Shown: positions 10,690-21,417 of the stretch, piece after piece
Position numbering within the stretch: position 1 is the stretch's first letter
Layout: every line of letters starts with the position of its first letter
Assembly (NCBI GenBank): GCA_034670405.1
Contig: JAXDDX010000013.1
Span: 5,110,001-5,174,000, forward strand
Length of the DNA stretch: 64,000 nucleotides
Direction of reading: 5' to 3'
DNA from: Hoplostethus atlanticus
Lineage: Eukaryota > Chordata > Actinopteri > Trachichthyiformes > Trachichthyidae
The notes under the pieces: generated by a model
Databases searched by the model: none
The model's input: only the letters and a program-made list of their open reading frames with translations
Told to the model about the DNA's origin: nothing
Made by a program: the position numbers and the translations under genes

Positions 10690-11060
10690 AGATATATATA
10701 TGTACATTAAGATTTGACCAATATCGCTGTTATTTTGTGCCCATATTCAATATCTTTAAATCTGACCATTTTCATGCCAAAAAACTACAAGAATGTATAA
10801 ATCGTGAGTTAATTTTTCATTTAAAGGCATTTAGGCTATGGGACACTAAAACTCTCCACCCCACCTATTCAATAGTAGGAAAGCTCTGGGATATATTACT
10901 GCCTTTAAATGAAGAATTAATTTATAAAAACACAATTAAATAAATCAAATGTTTTTTTCAGTTTTCAAGTAGTTATGGTCAGGGAGAAACCTTCATCTGA
11001 TCCCATTATTTAATAAAAGGTCAATATCGGCCTCATATATCGGTAAATTGACATTGTGAC
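10690..11060. repeat. Dispersed repeat family B (ATCGG/CAATATCTTTAAAT type), copy 1
   Basis: Contains GATTTGACCAATATCG, then CATATTCAATATCTTTAAAT, CATTTTCATGCCAAAAAA, and near its end GGTCAATATCGGCCTCATAT. The same landmarks in the same order recur near 27120-27470, partly at 25925-26140 and 31826-32480, and in related form at 15190-15560 and 53825-54215. Non-coding; probably an old non-autonomous DNA element. Confidence 0.65.
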
Positions 11061-11639
11061 ATTCCACACAACACATTTCTCTCCTGGTACTCTGTGTTTT
11101 GTTCAGGACTTGCACTTGAAAAAAAGCAACAAAAAAAAAAAAGGCAGAATGAGACATTAGATAACACTTCAGCTCCTGGGCATTTTGTTACTTGGTTGGA
11201 CATACTGAAAGGTTGTGCAAGCTCTTGCTCTCATTGCACAATAGAGTGGAGGTGGGGGAGGGGGGGTGGCTTTGATGTATACCCTCCTTGAGTTTCAAAG
11301 GGTCACGTGGAATTAGCCTGGTGATGTACTGTAGGTTGGAATGTCCAACATTGAACCTAATCCCCGACTAGCCCAATCAGCAGCCCACTGTTTGAAGGAA
11401 TAGCAGGGAGGTTCCCGTTCGAGGTCTGGGAGAAGTATGAATGGCATGAAAGCTCCTATATAGCAGCTAATAGATGCATTGTAACTGTGGACACATGTCG
11501 TAGCCCTCTTCCTCAATAGGTTGCTGAAAGGAAAATATATTCTGACGATAGGTTGCTATGGATTACAGTAAAGTAAAGGTTATTAGGAATCACGATTGCC
11601 TCAGGAATGAAGGTGGTTCAAGAAATTCAAGAGCAAACT

Positions 11640-11800
11640 TAGCACCAAAGATGGAGGCTCAGCGCTCAATGCTGTGGTGTTTCTGCACTGCACAAGTTTC
11701 TGTAGGTGGCGTTCTTTTCTTTATCTGTTCAGCCACGGTGGCTATCACTGCTCATGCTAACTACCCAGTTCTTCTTCTATTCTATTCTACTCTACCCATT
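11640..11800 (+). repeat. Dispersed repeat family A, copy 2
   Basis: Reads GCACCAAAGATGGAGGCTCA, GCTGTGGTGTTTCTGCACTG and GGTGGCTATCACTGCTCATG in the forward orientation, opposite to the copy at 842-1127. The CTTCCCAGAGAT...CAATCAAACAG block present in the other copies is missing here, so this is an internally deleted copy. Confidence 0.75.
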
Positions 11801-12592
11801 CAAAATCTGAAATTCATGGACATGCATCATTTTTGCTGCAGGATTCAATAAGGAAAATTCTGCAGAATAAACACAATGCAATATTCTTTGCATTAGCAGA
11901 ATTGTACTAGTTATGCCCTTTGGTTGGTTTGTAAGTTTGAGCTTCAAATAAATAAAAGTTAAACATTATAACCACATTTTTAGTTTTGCTGTGTTAGAAT
12001 CTGTCTGCATTGCTTTAAGACAACAGACCATCCAACGTGAGTCTAATTACATCTCGGTGAATGACCTGCTGCGGATCACCGCATTTGTATGCAATCTATC
12101 AGCCTAAGGTACCTCAGTTGTAAAGTCAATAATGCACACATCATGGCTATTTAGAGGACGATGATATAAGAAGGTAACCTGGGCCAGACTACCGCACTGA
12201 GGACAGATTATTATATCTGGCTAAGTGGCTGTTGATAATCAGCCATTGAGATCTGACTGGAGAGCTGCCAGCAGAGTCCGAGGCTGCTCTGTCTCTGAGG
12301 AACGAGAGCTTTACAACAGTACACCTTTACTCTGAAAACCATCGGCTGGGAGGAAAAAAAATCACTGAACTCTTACTGAGAAAGAGAGAAAGCCAAGAAA
12401 TGGGAGACAGAAGTAGAGAAGAAAAAGTGGAAGTGCATGATAGAGCATCCAGAAGGTGCAGAGGGAGAGATACAGGTCCAATTCAATCTCTGGCACAACA
12501 CTTGTTTGTACAGGCAAAATGAGGAAGGAAGTTAACACTAGAAAGGCCAAACAGGGTTGTTTTGAATTGTAGAACTGAAATATCATGGCTGT

Positions 12593-12662
12593 AAAATGTC
12601 TCTGTGATTTTTCCTAGACCCAGTAACGATACTGGGTCTAGGAAAAATCACAGAGACATTTT
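12593..12662. repeat. Perfect inverted repeat, 33-bp arms, 4-nt loop
   Basis: The left arm (12593-12625) is the exact reverse complement of the right arm (12630-12662), with ACGA between. Arms start AAAATGTCTCTG and meet at CCAGTA-ACGA-TACTGG. Transcribed either way it would fold into one long hairpin. Short TCTCCTAAGTC direct repeats follow at about 12667-12700. Confidence 0.97.
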
Positions 12663-13494
12663 CCTAAGTCTCCTAAGTCTCCTAACCAGTCTCCTAAGTC
12701 ACGACCAGTGTCCTAAGAAACGATGGCTTGTAGGCCTCTTAGACCCTGAAAATCCACAAGCCTTTCCAGTGTCCACCACCTGAATCTGGTTAGGTTACGT
12801 AAGTGTTTTTTTTTTTTTTCACTTGCTGTTTGGACTTTATAACCATGACAACAGTGTCTTTTGCTTGAAGAGCAGAGAGTAATTAAACATCTCAGTGTTC
12901 AGCTGGTATCAGTAGCCGGAGAGCTGGGGGTGATATCCCTCCTGCAGAGCCACGTGGCTTTACCTACGCTGACATATCGCCAGCAGTGCAACATCTGGAT
13001 GCAGTCATCCGCAGTTCAATTGACGTGCTATCCTGCATCTTTTATTATGTTTATTTGATTTCACTTGGTAATTATAGCTTCCATCACCATCTCTTGGCTG
13101 TGCCGTTGCTGCAGTATCCTGTATAATCGTGGTTCTCTGTGAAGGCCAGACTTTTGTCATAAAAAAGACTTGCAGTGGTGTCTCATAGAGGTCCTTTGAG
13201 GTTGAAAAATCTTTGAACACATCGCTATTGATTTTGTTTTCTACTTCTTTTTTTTTTTTTCAAGAAGTAACGGCAGCAATTTCAACATCACCTACCTTGA
13301 TATGTTTTAGATTTAAACCAGTGTTTCAACCACATTTTCCATTCCTGAAAGTGAATCCTGATAGTGGCTGCACAATATGACAATATGTCAGCTAGGCCAT
13401 ATCACTCTATAGCTGAAGATTATTCTTCACAACAACACATATCATAGTATGTGAAATGACGGTGTGATCTGCAACAGCATAAAATGTGTAGTCA

Positions 13495-13730
13495 TACGGT
13501 GGGGTCCAAACGTTTGAGTGCACGAATGTTTCATCCCAAGAATCATTTCAACGTATCATCATTGATCAAAAACTCATACAAATTTAAGAAATATTTTTCA
13601 AAGTATCAGTTCCAAAAAATGTATTCTTGAATAAGAAGAATCAACTGAGTAAAAAAAAACAATTTGTTTTTGATAAATGATGAAAACAAACAGTTCCTGG
13701 TAGTGGACCCCACTTTTGGACACCACTGTA
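13495..13730. mobile_element. Tc1/mariner-like MITE of about 236 bp
   Basis: The left end TACGGTGGGGTCCAAACGTT and right end (TTTTGGACACCACTGTA) form imperfect inverted repeats, with TA at each outer end fitting the TA target preference of Tc1/mariner elements. The interior is AT-rich and non-coding, including an A-run near 13652. Confidence 0.75.
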
Positions 13731-14408
13731 TGTGTATCGGGACACAATCACACTATATTTCAATACTTTTCCAGACTTCTTGTGCTATTCCCAATCTTTT
13801 CACCAACACCTGGACTTCCAGACCTGTGTAAGACACCTGTTAAAGGATGCTTACATACTTTTTCACTCGATTATTCTCATAAAGTCGCTATTTAATACAA
13901 TCTGTTGCATTGCTATGCCGTGGACGAGGTCATATTTAGGTCCTGATGTAAAACCAGCTGTGACCCAGTGTGGTAGGTCATGCAGCCTCTGTTTGAACCA
14001 GTAGTAGCGGATCTGTTTTACATTGTGCCGGAGCCATTTGCGACAGTCATTCATTAGGAACTGAGCACTGCACAGGCAGCTTTACTGGGGACAGATACTG
14101 ACCTCAAGTGTCCTCTGACGATAACAATGACGAGGAGGTGGAGTGATGGTGGAGGATAGTAGTGATGATTACAGTGATGGAGAGGTGGTTTAATCAGCCG
14201 TGTTAATGGAGATAACAGCCAGGCACAACATCGGGATCCACCTCTATTGCTGTTTGCTTACACTTGGAGGTCAAGAGATCAAGAGTTGAGAAGTAGTGAT
14301 CACAAATAGATTACAGTTTATTGGTTTATTAGCTGGTACACATTTAGCAGCTACTCTTCCCCAACCCCTGCAGTTCACAGAATATACATTCACAGGCATA
14401 TAATATAA

Positions 14409-14767
14409 CAAGGTATCTGCAGGTTTCAAAGCCTTTTAAAGCCTTTTTAACGCTGCTTGGAATTCTATTTAAGACCAAACCAAAATAAAGAAAAAAGAGC
14501 TGACAACACCCGTCTATTTCTGATTGAACATTTTGACAAGGGACATGAAGTCCATCTGTGTTTAATAAAGCTGATTGGATGTTTATCGTAGTACTAACCC
14601 TCCCCTGTATTTATCTAAGAGTTGACATGCTGCACAAAGAAATCTGTCACTGCATGGTGAAAAAATAAATAAGACCTCTGATTACTGTATTTAAGATGTT
14701 TTATTACTTTCTATGGCCTTAAATGTAGATCATTTATTTTAAGACTTAAGGACCCAGAGATACCTTG
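14409..14767. mobile_element. Small inverted-repeat element, dispersed family D, copy 1
   Basis: CAAGGTATCTGCAGGTTTC at the left and GACCCAGAGATACCTTG at the right share the terminal inverted repeat CAAGGTATCT. Internal landmarks AAGCCTTTTAA, TTTAAGACCAAAC and CTTAAGACTT...GGACC recur near 18530-18700, 54490-54740 and 61185-61370. Confidence 0.65.
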
Positions 14768-15106
14768 TACTGACAAAACCCACCAGACCGGCCTTCCTCA
14801 TCCTTCCTGACCCAAAGGTACCACCATGATGCCACTGTCACGTCCCCTTTTGCTTTGTTTCATGAGCCAAAACTGCATTACAGCTCTCGTTATCTGCTGA
14901 GCACACCAATTAGCCGTCCACTAGCGCTATCCACTTCTGCCGGGACATCGTCCAATAGCCATAAATTCTGGCAAACCCATGGCTGCATGTGGTAGTGTGC
15001 CGGGGGCTTCTCCGCAGAACCCAATTAGAGGAAGCCGTCTGCTGCCTAGCGGCTGCTGGCTTAAGCTCAACCTATACAGGCCAAGGAGGCTAAGGAGGAC
15101 TTTCGG

Positions 15107-15133
15107 TCTGTACTTTCGGTCCGAAAGTACAGA
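15107..15133. repeat. Perfect palindrome, 13-bp arms, 1-nt centre
   Basis: TCTGTACTTTCGG (15107-15119), T at the centre, then its exact complement CCGAAAGTACAGA (15121-15133). The sequence just before it (GGACTTTCGGTC) partly repeats the arm. Confidence 0.95.
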
Positions 15134-15189
15134 TTCTGCCTTCACTTACTTTTATTTTGAAAACCCAATCTAATCTTACTGTATATACA

Positions 15190-15560
15190 AACTAGGGTTA
15201 CACTGATAAGGGTTAGACTGGGTTTGCCAATATATCGAGTCGATATTGGGCTTTTATCTTCAATTCATTCATTTATTTTCATTTATTGATTTAATTGTTC
15301 ATTGATATTTAAGTACATTTTAAAAATAAGTAAATTAAATTTAAAGGCAGTAATGGATCCCAGAGGTTCCCTACCTTTGAGCTGCTAAGCCCTAAAATAT
15401 TTGGTCTGATGATGGTCTAAATGCTGTTCTGATTCAGAAACACTGAATATTTGTAATTTTTTTGTAATTGTTATTGAATATTGGCACAGAATATATATTA
15501 TTGACTGCTTCTGTCCAAAAATATCTGTAGTGGTATCGATCTTCAAAACTCTTATCAGTT
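15190..15560. repeat. Dispersed repeat family B, degenerate copy 2
   Basis: Contains a GGGTTACACTGATAAGGGTTAGAC-type start (15193-15216), CAATATATCGAGTCGATATTGG, and GATGGTCTAAATGCTGTTCT, the last shared with 54070-54090. Boundaries are approximate and the copy is diverged. Confidence 0.5.
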
Positions 15561-16227
15561 GAACTCCAATACAAACTATGGTGATGTGCACAATTAAGAT
15601 TGAGTACTTTACTGTACTAGTTAACTGTTCATGAACTAGTCTGAAAATGAAATATTGTCCTAAAGGGGAAATCCACTTTAAACAAATCATATTATTCAAC
15701 TGATATGGACAGTTCAATCAGCATTTGTGAAGATAAGTGACTTTCCTAGAGGAGACTATTTTAGGACACCTACACTTATTTTTTCTTCAATTTAGACTGG
15801 GAACTCATTTTCAAGCTTTCCTTTAACCAGCTTGGGCCATTTGCACTTTCGGAGCACAGTTTTCACAAGCACAGGGGTGAGAGATGACGCTGAAGGTTTA
15901 CACATCACTTTCCGAGAACATTTAACCAAAATGACGAGACCTTGAACCTGTTCAGTTTTAAACCTCGTAGTTTCAGACAGTTTAATGCAAAGAACCCAAA
16001 CTCACTGCGAAGAGCATGACTGTTACAGTGAGGCAATCTCTCCACATGAACATACAGCACATGCACACACATCTATCTTAGTATACTTGTGTACAGATGG
16101 TCACACATTCTAAAATGTTCTTGGAAAGTGACATGAACAATTTCAGACATGCATATCTCTGACCCTCCATGGCTGTATAGCTTAACAGTTATTCATAGAA
16201 TGTTGTTTGAGATTTAAAGTGGTAATC

Positions 16228-16440
16228 TGCAAACGCTCAGTGCTGTGGTGTTTTTTTTTTTTAATTTAGCCTCCATCTTTGGTGCTAAGCACTCATTGCT
16301 GTGGTGTTTCTGCACTGCACTTCCCAGAGATGTCACCTGTCAATCAAACAGTGTGGCCTTGGATTTTCTGTTGGTGAAGTTTGGGTTTCATGGTGGCTAT
16401 CACTGCTCATGGTAGCTACCCAGTTTATTCCAAGCGAGCA
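16228..16440 (+). repeat. Dispersed repeat family A, copy 3
   Basis: Contains two versions of the CTCA(T/G)TGCTGTGGTGTTT block (about 16237 and 16288), then GCACTGCACTTCCCAGAGAT, CACCTGTCAATCAAACAGTG and GGTGGCTATCACTGCTCATG. This copy retains the block deleted from the 11640 copy. Confidence 0.75.
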
Positions 16441-17719
16441 GAGGATTCTTCCTGGGAAATACCTGCAAGGTATGCAGGTAGCAGTGATGGACGACTATGG
16501 ACGTCATGTCAACTTTCATTTTGGAGCTATATTTACACAGGTTTACAACGTTGCTGCAGGCCGTCATATCAGCATCTATTCCACGTCAAAATGTTTGCTG
16601 GGTTGCCTAACGTTGCTTTGAATATTGGTGATTGTCGGAGAGCTTTTTAAGCTGACACACGCCGATAATTGGCATCCAACTTAATATGATTCACCTGTGT
16701 AGCTGCTTTTATAATTGTGATTTAATTACTCCAAAGTGAAAATGTTCTGTTATTTTGTCCATGTGTTGGCATGGTGGTGGCAGTATTTCAGCCCAAGGTT
16801 AAACTAATCCATCTCTTCGCCATTCTAGCTGTCAAACAAATCGTGTAAACAGACTTGGAAGAGATTAGCAAACTTTGCATCATCACTAAAATACTCAATC
16901 TTGGCTGTCAGTGTGATAGGCAACTTATTTTAGTGAAATCTGTAAGATGGTTACAGAGTAAAAATGTGTCTATGACCATGGCTAATCCTAAATACTTGAG
17001 TGTATTTTATGTAATATCGGGCCGATGCGAGTTGCTATTCATATAAATAAACACATGGGATGCACAGTATTTAAACACGATGTATTCTCATGTTTCTATT
17101 TTTATCCCCATAAATGCATTTAATCCTGGGGCGTCTAATGCCCTGCATGACAGGGGAGTAACATGAAAAATGTTGCAAAGAAATTGCTCTGAGACAACTA
17201 GCCACATCGCTGGATGTGACTAGCTGTCTAGATGAACCCATCAACAATGATTGGCACTATTAAAAAAGGGCTGTCAAAAGTGGTCATCTGACACTATGCC
17301 ACAGCTGCAGAAAGATAAGTGATGCTGTAGGTGCAGGGAATGTTATAACCCAGTGATGCTGTAACAGTCGGGTATGAGGGAAGTGTCGTGACCACGTGCC
17401 TAGGGACAACGGTGAGCATTTACTGTAATTTCTGATGTTGTAGATTCGGGTGAGTGTCTTTCTGCAACCTTTGACTCCTACCCCCTGATGCTGCCCTGCT
17501 CTGCATAGAGGAAAGTGCTGGAAGCAGGGGAGACAATGCAGGAGAAAGTTACATAAGCCTCCAGTCCTCAGCTGCAGCCTCCGCCGCTGCCCAAAAAAAG
17601 TTGAAAGGCAGCGAGAGAGGAAAGATGGGGCCACTCATTCTGGCATTCTGTGAATTATAGGGGATGAGTGCCGAGTATATGTAATTTGTTATTTTTGGTA
17701 TTTTTGTTACTTTTTTAAA

Positions 17720-18152
17720 ATTACATTACATTACATTGCATTACAGTCATTTAGCAGACGCTTTTATCCAAAGCGACTTACAATGAGTGCATTCAACATA
17801 GTGCATTTCCTTCCTAAACAAGCATCTCAGAGCAGAACCAGTGCTAAGGTATAAGTGCAATAAGTTAGCTACCTACTTTTTATTTCAACAAATGAGACAA
17901 ATAAGTGAAGCATATAACGAAGTGCTAAGAGGAAGGGTCAGGGTAGTGTTTCTTGAAGAGGTGGGTTTTCAGCCTGCGGCGAAAGATGGGCAGCGACTCT
18001 GCTGTCCTGACATCAGTGGGGAGTTCATTCCACCACTGTGGGGTCAGGACAGAAAAGAGCCGTGACCATGTAGATCGGGCTGCAGGGGCCTCAGAGCGAC
18101 GGGGCAACCAGTCGCCTCGAGGCAGCAGAAAATAATTAACCCCCATCGTCAA
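17720..18152 (-). mobile_element. LINE 3' end (C-terminus of reverse transcriptase ORF plus 3' tail)
   Basis: On the - strand a frame at 18152-17925 reads LFSVLTPQWWNELPTDVRTA then ESLPIFRRRLKTHLFKKH, the characteristic C-terminal tail of fish non-LTR reverse transcriptases (W-N-x-L-P-x-x-V-R...F-R-R-R-L-K-T-H-L-F). After the stop comes about 200 bp of 3' UTR ending in GTCGCTTTGGATAAAAGCGT then CTGCTAAATGACTGTAATG and a short TAATG-type repeat tail (near 17720-17745). This fits a 5'-truncated insertion, most likely L2-like. No N-terminal or polymerase-domain sequence is present, so it is dead. Confidence 0.85.
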
Positions 18153-18529
18153 TCCCTCCCCTAGTCACAGTATTGAACTGTGTATTGAGTATTGAGCCCC
18201 TAGCTACATAACTGACCTGGTGACCCCCTAAGAACGTAACCTAACTTCAGGACGCTTTTGTCTGTTCCTATATCCCGACTAAAGACTGAAGGTTGCCATC
18301 AGGGTCCCTGGTCTTTAAATGATGAAAAGGCTTTTTATTAATATCTGTGTTCATATCTCTGTTTTGTATTGTTCCATTTCGGTTCTTATACTATAAGCAA
18401 GCAATATAAGAAATAGGACACTAGCAAATTAAATGTTAAGGGTTTGGCATATTGTATTAATCCTGCAATGTAATACAGCATAAGAAAATAAAACCAACAC
18501 TGCTGCCGGTTCCATTCACACCTTTTGGT

Positions 18530-18700
18530 GAAACAATTCATGGCATTTACCCCTGTTCTGTATTAATCTAAGACATGCAGCACATCAGTCATTGTACTGT
18601 GAAAAAGACCTGCTAATATTTGGAATTAAGACATTTTAATGCTTTTAAGGCCTTAAATTTTGATTTTAAGACTTTTTCCTGACCCCCTGAATATCCTGAT
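18530..18700. repeat. Dispersed repeat family D, copy 2 (fragment)
   Basis: Shares with 14530-14770 the run CCCCTGT...TATTAATCTAAGACATGCAG (compare TATTTATCTAAGAGTTGACA), CACTGCATGGTGAAAAA-like sequence, and GGCCTTAAAT...TTTTAAGACTT. Terminal repeats are not both present. Confidence 0.55.
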
Positions 18701-19955
18701 TTATCATTTGTAATTTAGCTGCAAAATATTATTTGATTAAAAATATATTTGTGCACATTACAACATCATATGTCACATTTTATGGCCATTTAACATGATT
18801 GTGGTGATGGCGTCCTAAAAATATTGTTGGGGCACAGGATTCCAGTACAACCAGTGTGTCATTTGTTTCATACTGCACATAGTAACCGATATTAAAACCA
18901 TTTCTTTATCTGCCTGGTGTGAAACATCCAACTGTCTAAGAGGTTTTATTTATTCTGGGATACTGTGCTCCGCTTGTCGAGCTGTACACCTTTCCGGAAA
19001 TTCACTTCACTTTACAGATGTAGACTTTATTTAACCAACACACAGGATTTGACGTTATAATCCTTTGTGCCATAATCCGGGGTGAGCATTCACACAGAAG
19101 ACCGATTCAGATGTCAGAAAGAATGATGCACTAACCCACAAATGGAGACTGTAGAGGACGTCAGGCCACACTGTCATAAATCTACAGGGCTATCAGACAG
19201 GCAGCACCATTCACTAGCCACCTAATGTAAATGCTACAGAGAGATATGTACAGATGTGCAGATGTGGAGAACCATAAAAACATCCAATGTTAGTCACAAT
19301 TGCTAGTTACCAGTGTTAAAGGAAAAATCCAGCGTTGGATCCTCTTATGTTAGATGACATCAACGCATTCCAAGAGTTATTGTGGTTATTTTTAAGTGTT
19401 TTGTTAAGTAATTTTACTCTTTTGGTGTATCGGCTTTCCCTCAAACTGCCTCCTGTACTTCTACTTCAGTTAGTAAATTTCCTATGTTTCCCAGAATGCC
19501 TTTCAACAACCCCAGAGAGTGGCGTGAACATGTTACTTTTAATCATAGGTGGGCATTTTGAGGGTTGTCTATGATTGCGGCCACGCCATTGTGGTCTATT
19601 GAGGCTACTGTTGGTAGAGAAATTGGTGTCTCTTCCTCTTCTACAATTGGATTTCTAACAGTTTTCAAGGTACATCGCCAATAACTGGTTTTTAACAGTG
19701 TATACTAAGTGTCAGGCAGACTGGACAGTTTCCAACTTACAAAGTGGTTCGGCCTCTTTGTGGTGTGTCATGAAGTACTCGTCCTTTAAAGCACGAGTTG
19801 ATAGCATGTATGAATGGAAAACTCCAGCGGCATCAAATGTATTTCCCTTGAGTCCAGTGGACGTGGCTCTAAAATGGTGGTGAGTCTATTTTCAATCTCG
19901 TTGCTTGAGAGCAGCAACGACACTTGTCAACAAATGACATTGTCCGGCGAAGCAG

Positions 19956-19956
<1 letters not shown>

Positions 19957-19989
<33 letters not shown>
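19957..19989. repeat. (AC)n microsatellite
   Basis: Uninterrupted AC run of about 16 units. Confidence 0.95.
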
Positions 19990-19991
<2 letters not shown>

Positions 19992-20849
19992 GCCCCCATG
20001 CCTCCATCAGGCTGTGGGTATGAGATGCCCTACTGTCTGGGTCAGGTCAGTGTGGAAATGTTGATGGTATGAGGTGAGGGGTCCTATGGGTGTCTGCTGG
20101 GTGCTGTACGAGAACTGGCAGGCCCCCAATCGCCTGCCTGTCACACTGCTCTACACAAAGCGGTGACACATTTCATTATATCAATTAAGGACACAGACAC
20201 TGGCTATAGAAAATAGTCTGGTTTTGACAGGTTTTTCTTTCTTTCTTCTGGCTGATAAATTGGTCCTAAATCCAAGTTTTTTTTTACTTATGCCAATTTT
20301 AAAAGCCAATGCCAGACCCAAGCATGTCACAACTGGGTAGAGTCATTGCTCTATTAACCTCTGTGGCTTTTGGCTTTATAACCACTTGCCTGTATTCCTT
20401 TATTGTCCAGCTAAATCTGCTATTAAATGCGATACTTCCATTAAACAATATTTACTAAATAACAATATTAATATCGTATAATATAATATGAAAAGGCCAC
20501 AGTGTGCAAACTTCAAGGTCTATTGGAGGGTAATTACTCCAAGAGAAGTGTGACTATGCGTGACTGAAAGCATGCAAGCCAACAAAGCAATTCACATGCA
20601 GCTTCTCAAGACAGTGATGGTTAGCTAACCAGATACTGCTAGCTAGCTAACAAGCTCTCCTCTCGCTTATTCTTTTCATGGCATTTCTCTAGCATTTCTC
20701 TATCTCACATGATCGTTCTAGGGTCACATGAACACACACACATATATATATATATTAGGGCACTGTAACTTCTGACCCTTGACATCCTTACTATTGGGTA
20801 CTTTTGGCGATCTTGAAGATATTAAATCTTATTCTACTGTTGTCCTCAT

Positions 20850-20905
20850 TGTAAGTGGCTCTGGATAAGAACATCAACTAAATGCCTAAAATGTAAATAC
20901 AAAAT
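20850..20905 (+). repeat. SINE/LINE 3' tail fragment
   Basis: GTAAGTGGCTCTGGATAAGA then CATCAACTAAATGCCTAAAATGTAAAT matches, in the + orientation, the 3' tail of the LINE at 17720-18152. It is a short isolated tail with no head recognised upstream. Confidence 0.6.
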
Positions 20906-21224
20906 GTACAAAAGATTGCCTGTATGCGTAGCTTACACTCTGTACTGTACAACAGTAGCAAAGTATCTTCTTTCTCTCTCTCGTTGGCTATACTGTCCCT
21001 ATCAATTTGTCCAGCTAGTTTGCTTTCTTGCCGTCCACTCACTCTAATCTCTCCTGTTGATGTTGAATATGTTCATTCTCGACAAGGATTTAAGCCTCCA
21101 GTTGCATAAGACCCAATCTTCTGTATGAATGTACAACAGTAGGGAGAGGAGCACATCAAAGGTCCACTCACATCAAAGCGCCACTCAATAGGTACAGTCA
21201 TGCTTGAAAGTGTGTGAACTTCAG

Positions 21225-21265
21225 TATGAAATAATGACCACCAAGGGGATGGTCATTATTTCATA
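21225..21265. repeat. Perfect inverted repeat, 16-bp arms, 9-nt loop
   Basis: TATGAAATAATGACCA (21225-21240) and its exact complement TGGTCATTATTTCATA (21250-21265) are separated by CCAAGGGGA. Confidence 0.95.
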
Positions 21266-21275
21266 TCTTATAGAG

Positions 21276-21417
21276 CCGTGGTCCTCAAATGGACCTCTAC
21301 ATCCAGAGTAAAGGTAGTTTCCAGTTTCTAGCTGTCCAATCAGGGATGCCAGGTGAATGCAATTAATAGCCTGGTAGGATAGAAAACCAGCAGTACTCCA
21401 GACCCTGAGGACCACTG
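21276..21417. mobile_element. hAT-like MITE of about 142 bp
   Basis: The left CCGTGGTCCTCA and right TGAGGACCACTG ends form 12-bp terminal inverted repeats with one mismatch, of the CAGTGGTCCTCA type seen in short hAT elements. The interior is non-coding. Confidence 0.7.

Noticed and set aside
17284-17634. 116-codon - strand frame next to the LINE fragment
   Set aside because: The translation does not resemble reverse transcriptase or endonuclease and is not continuous with the LINE frame; probably chance.
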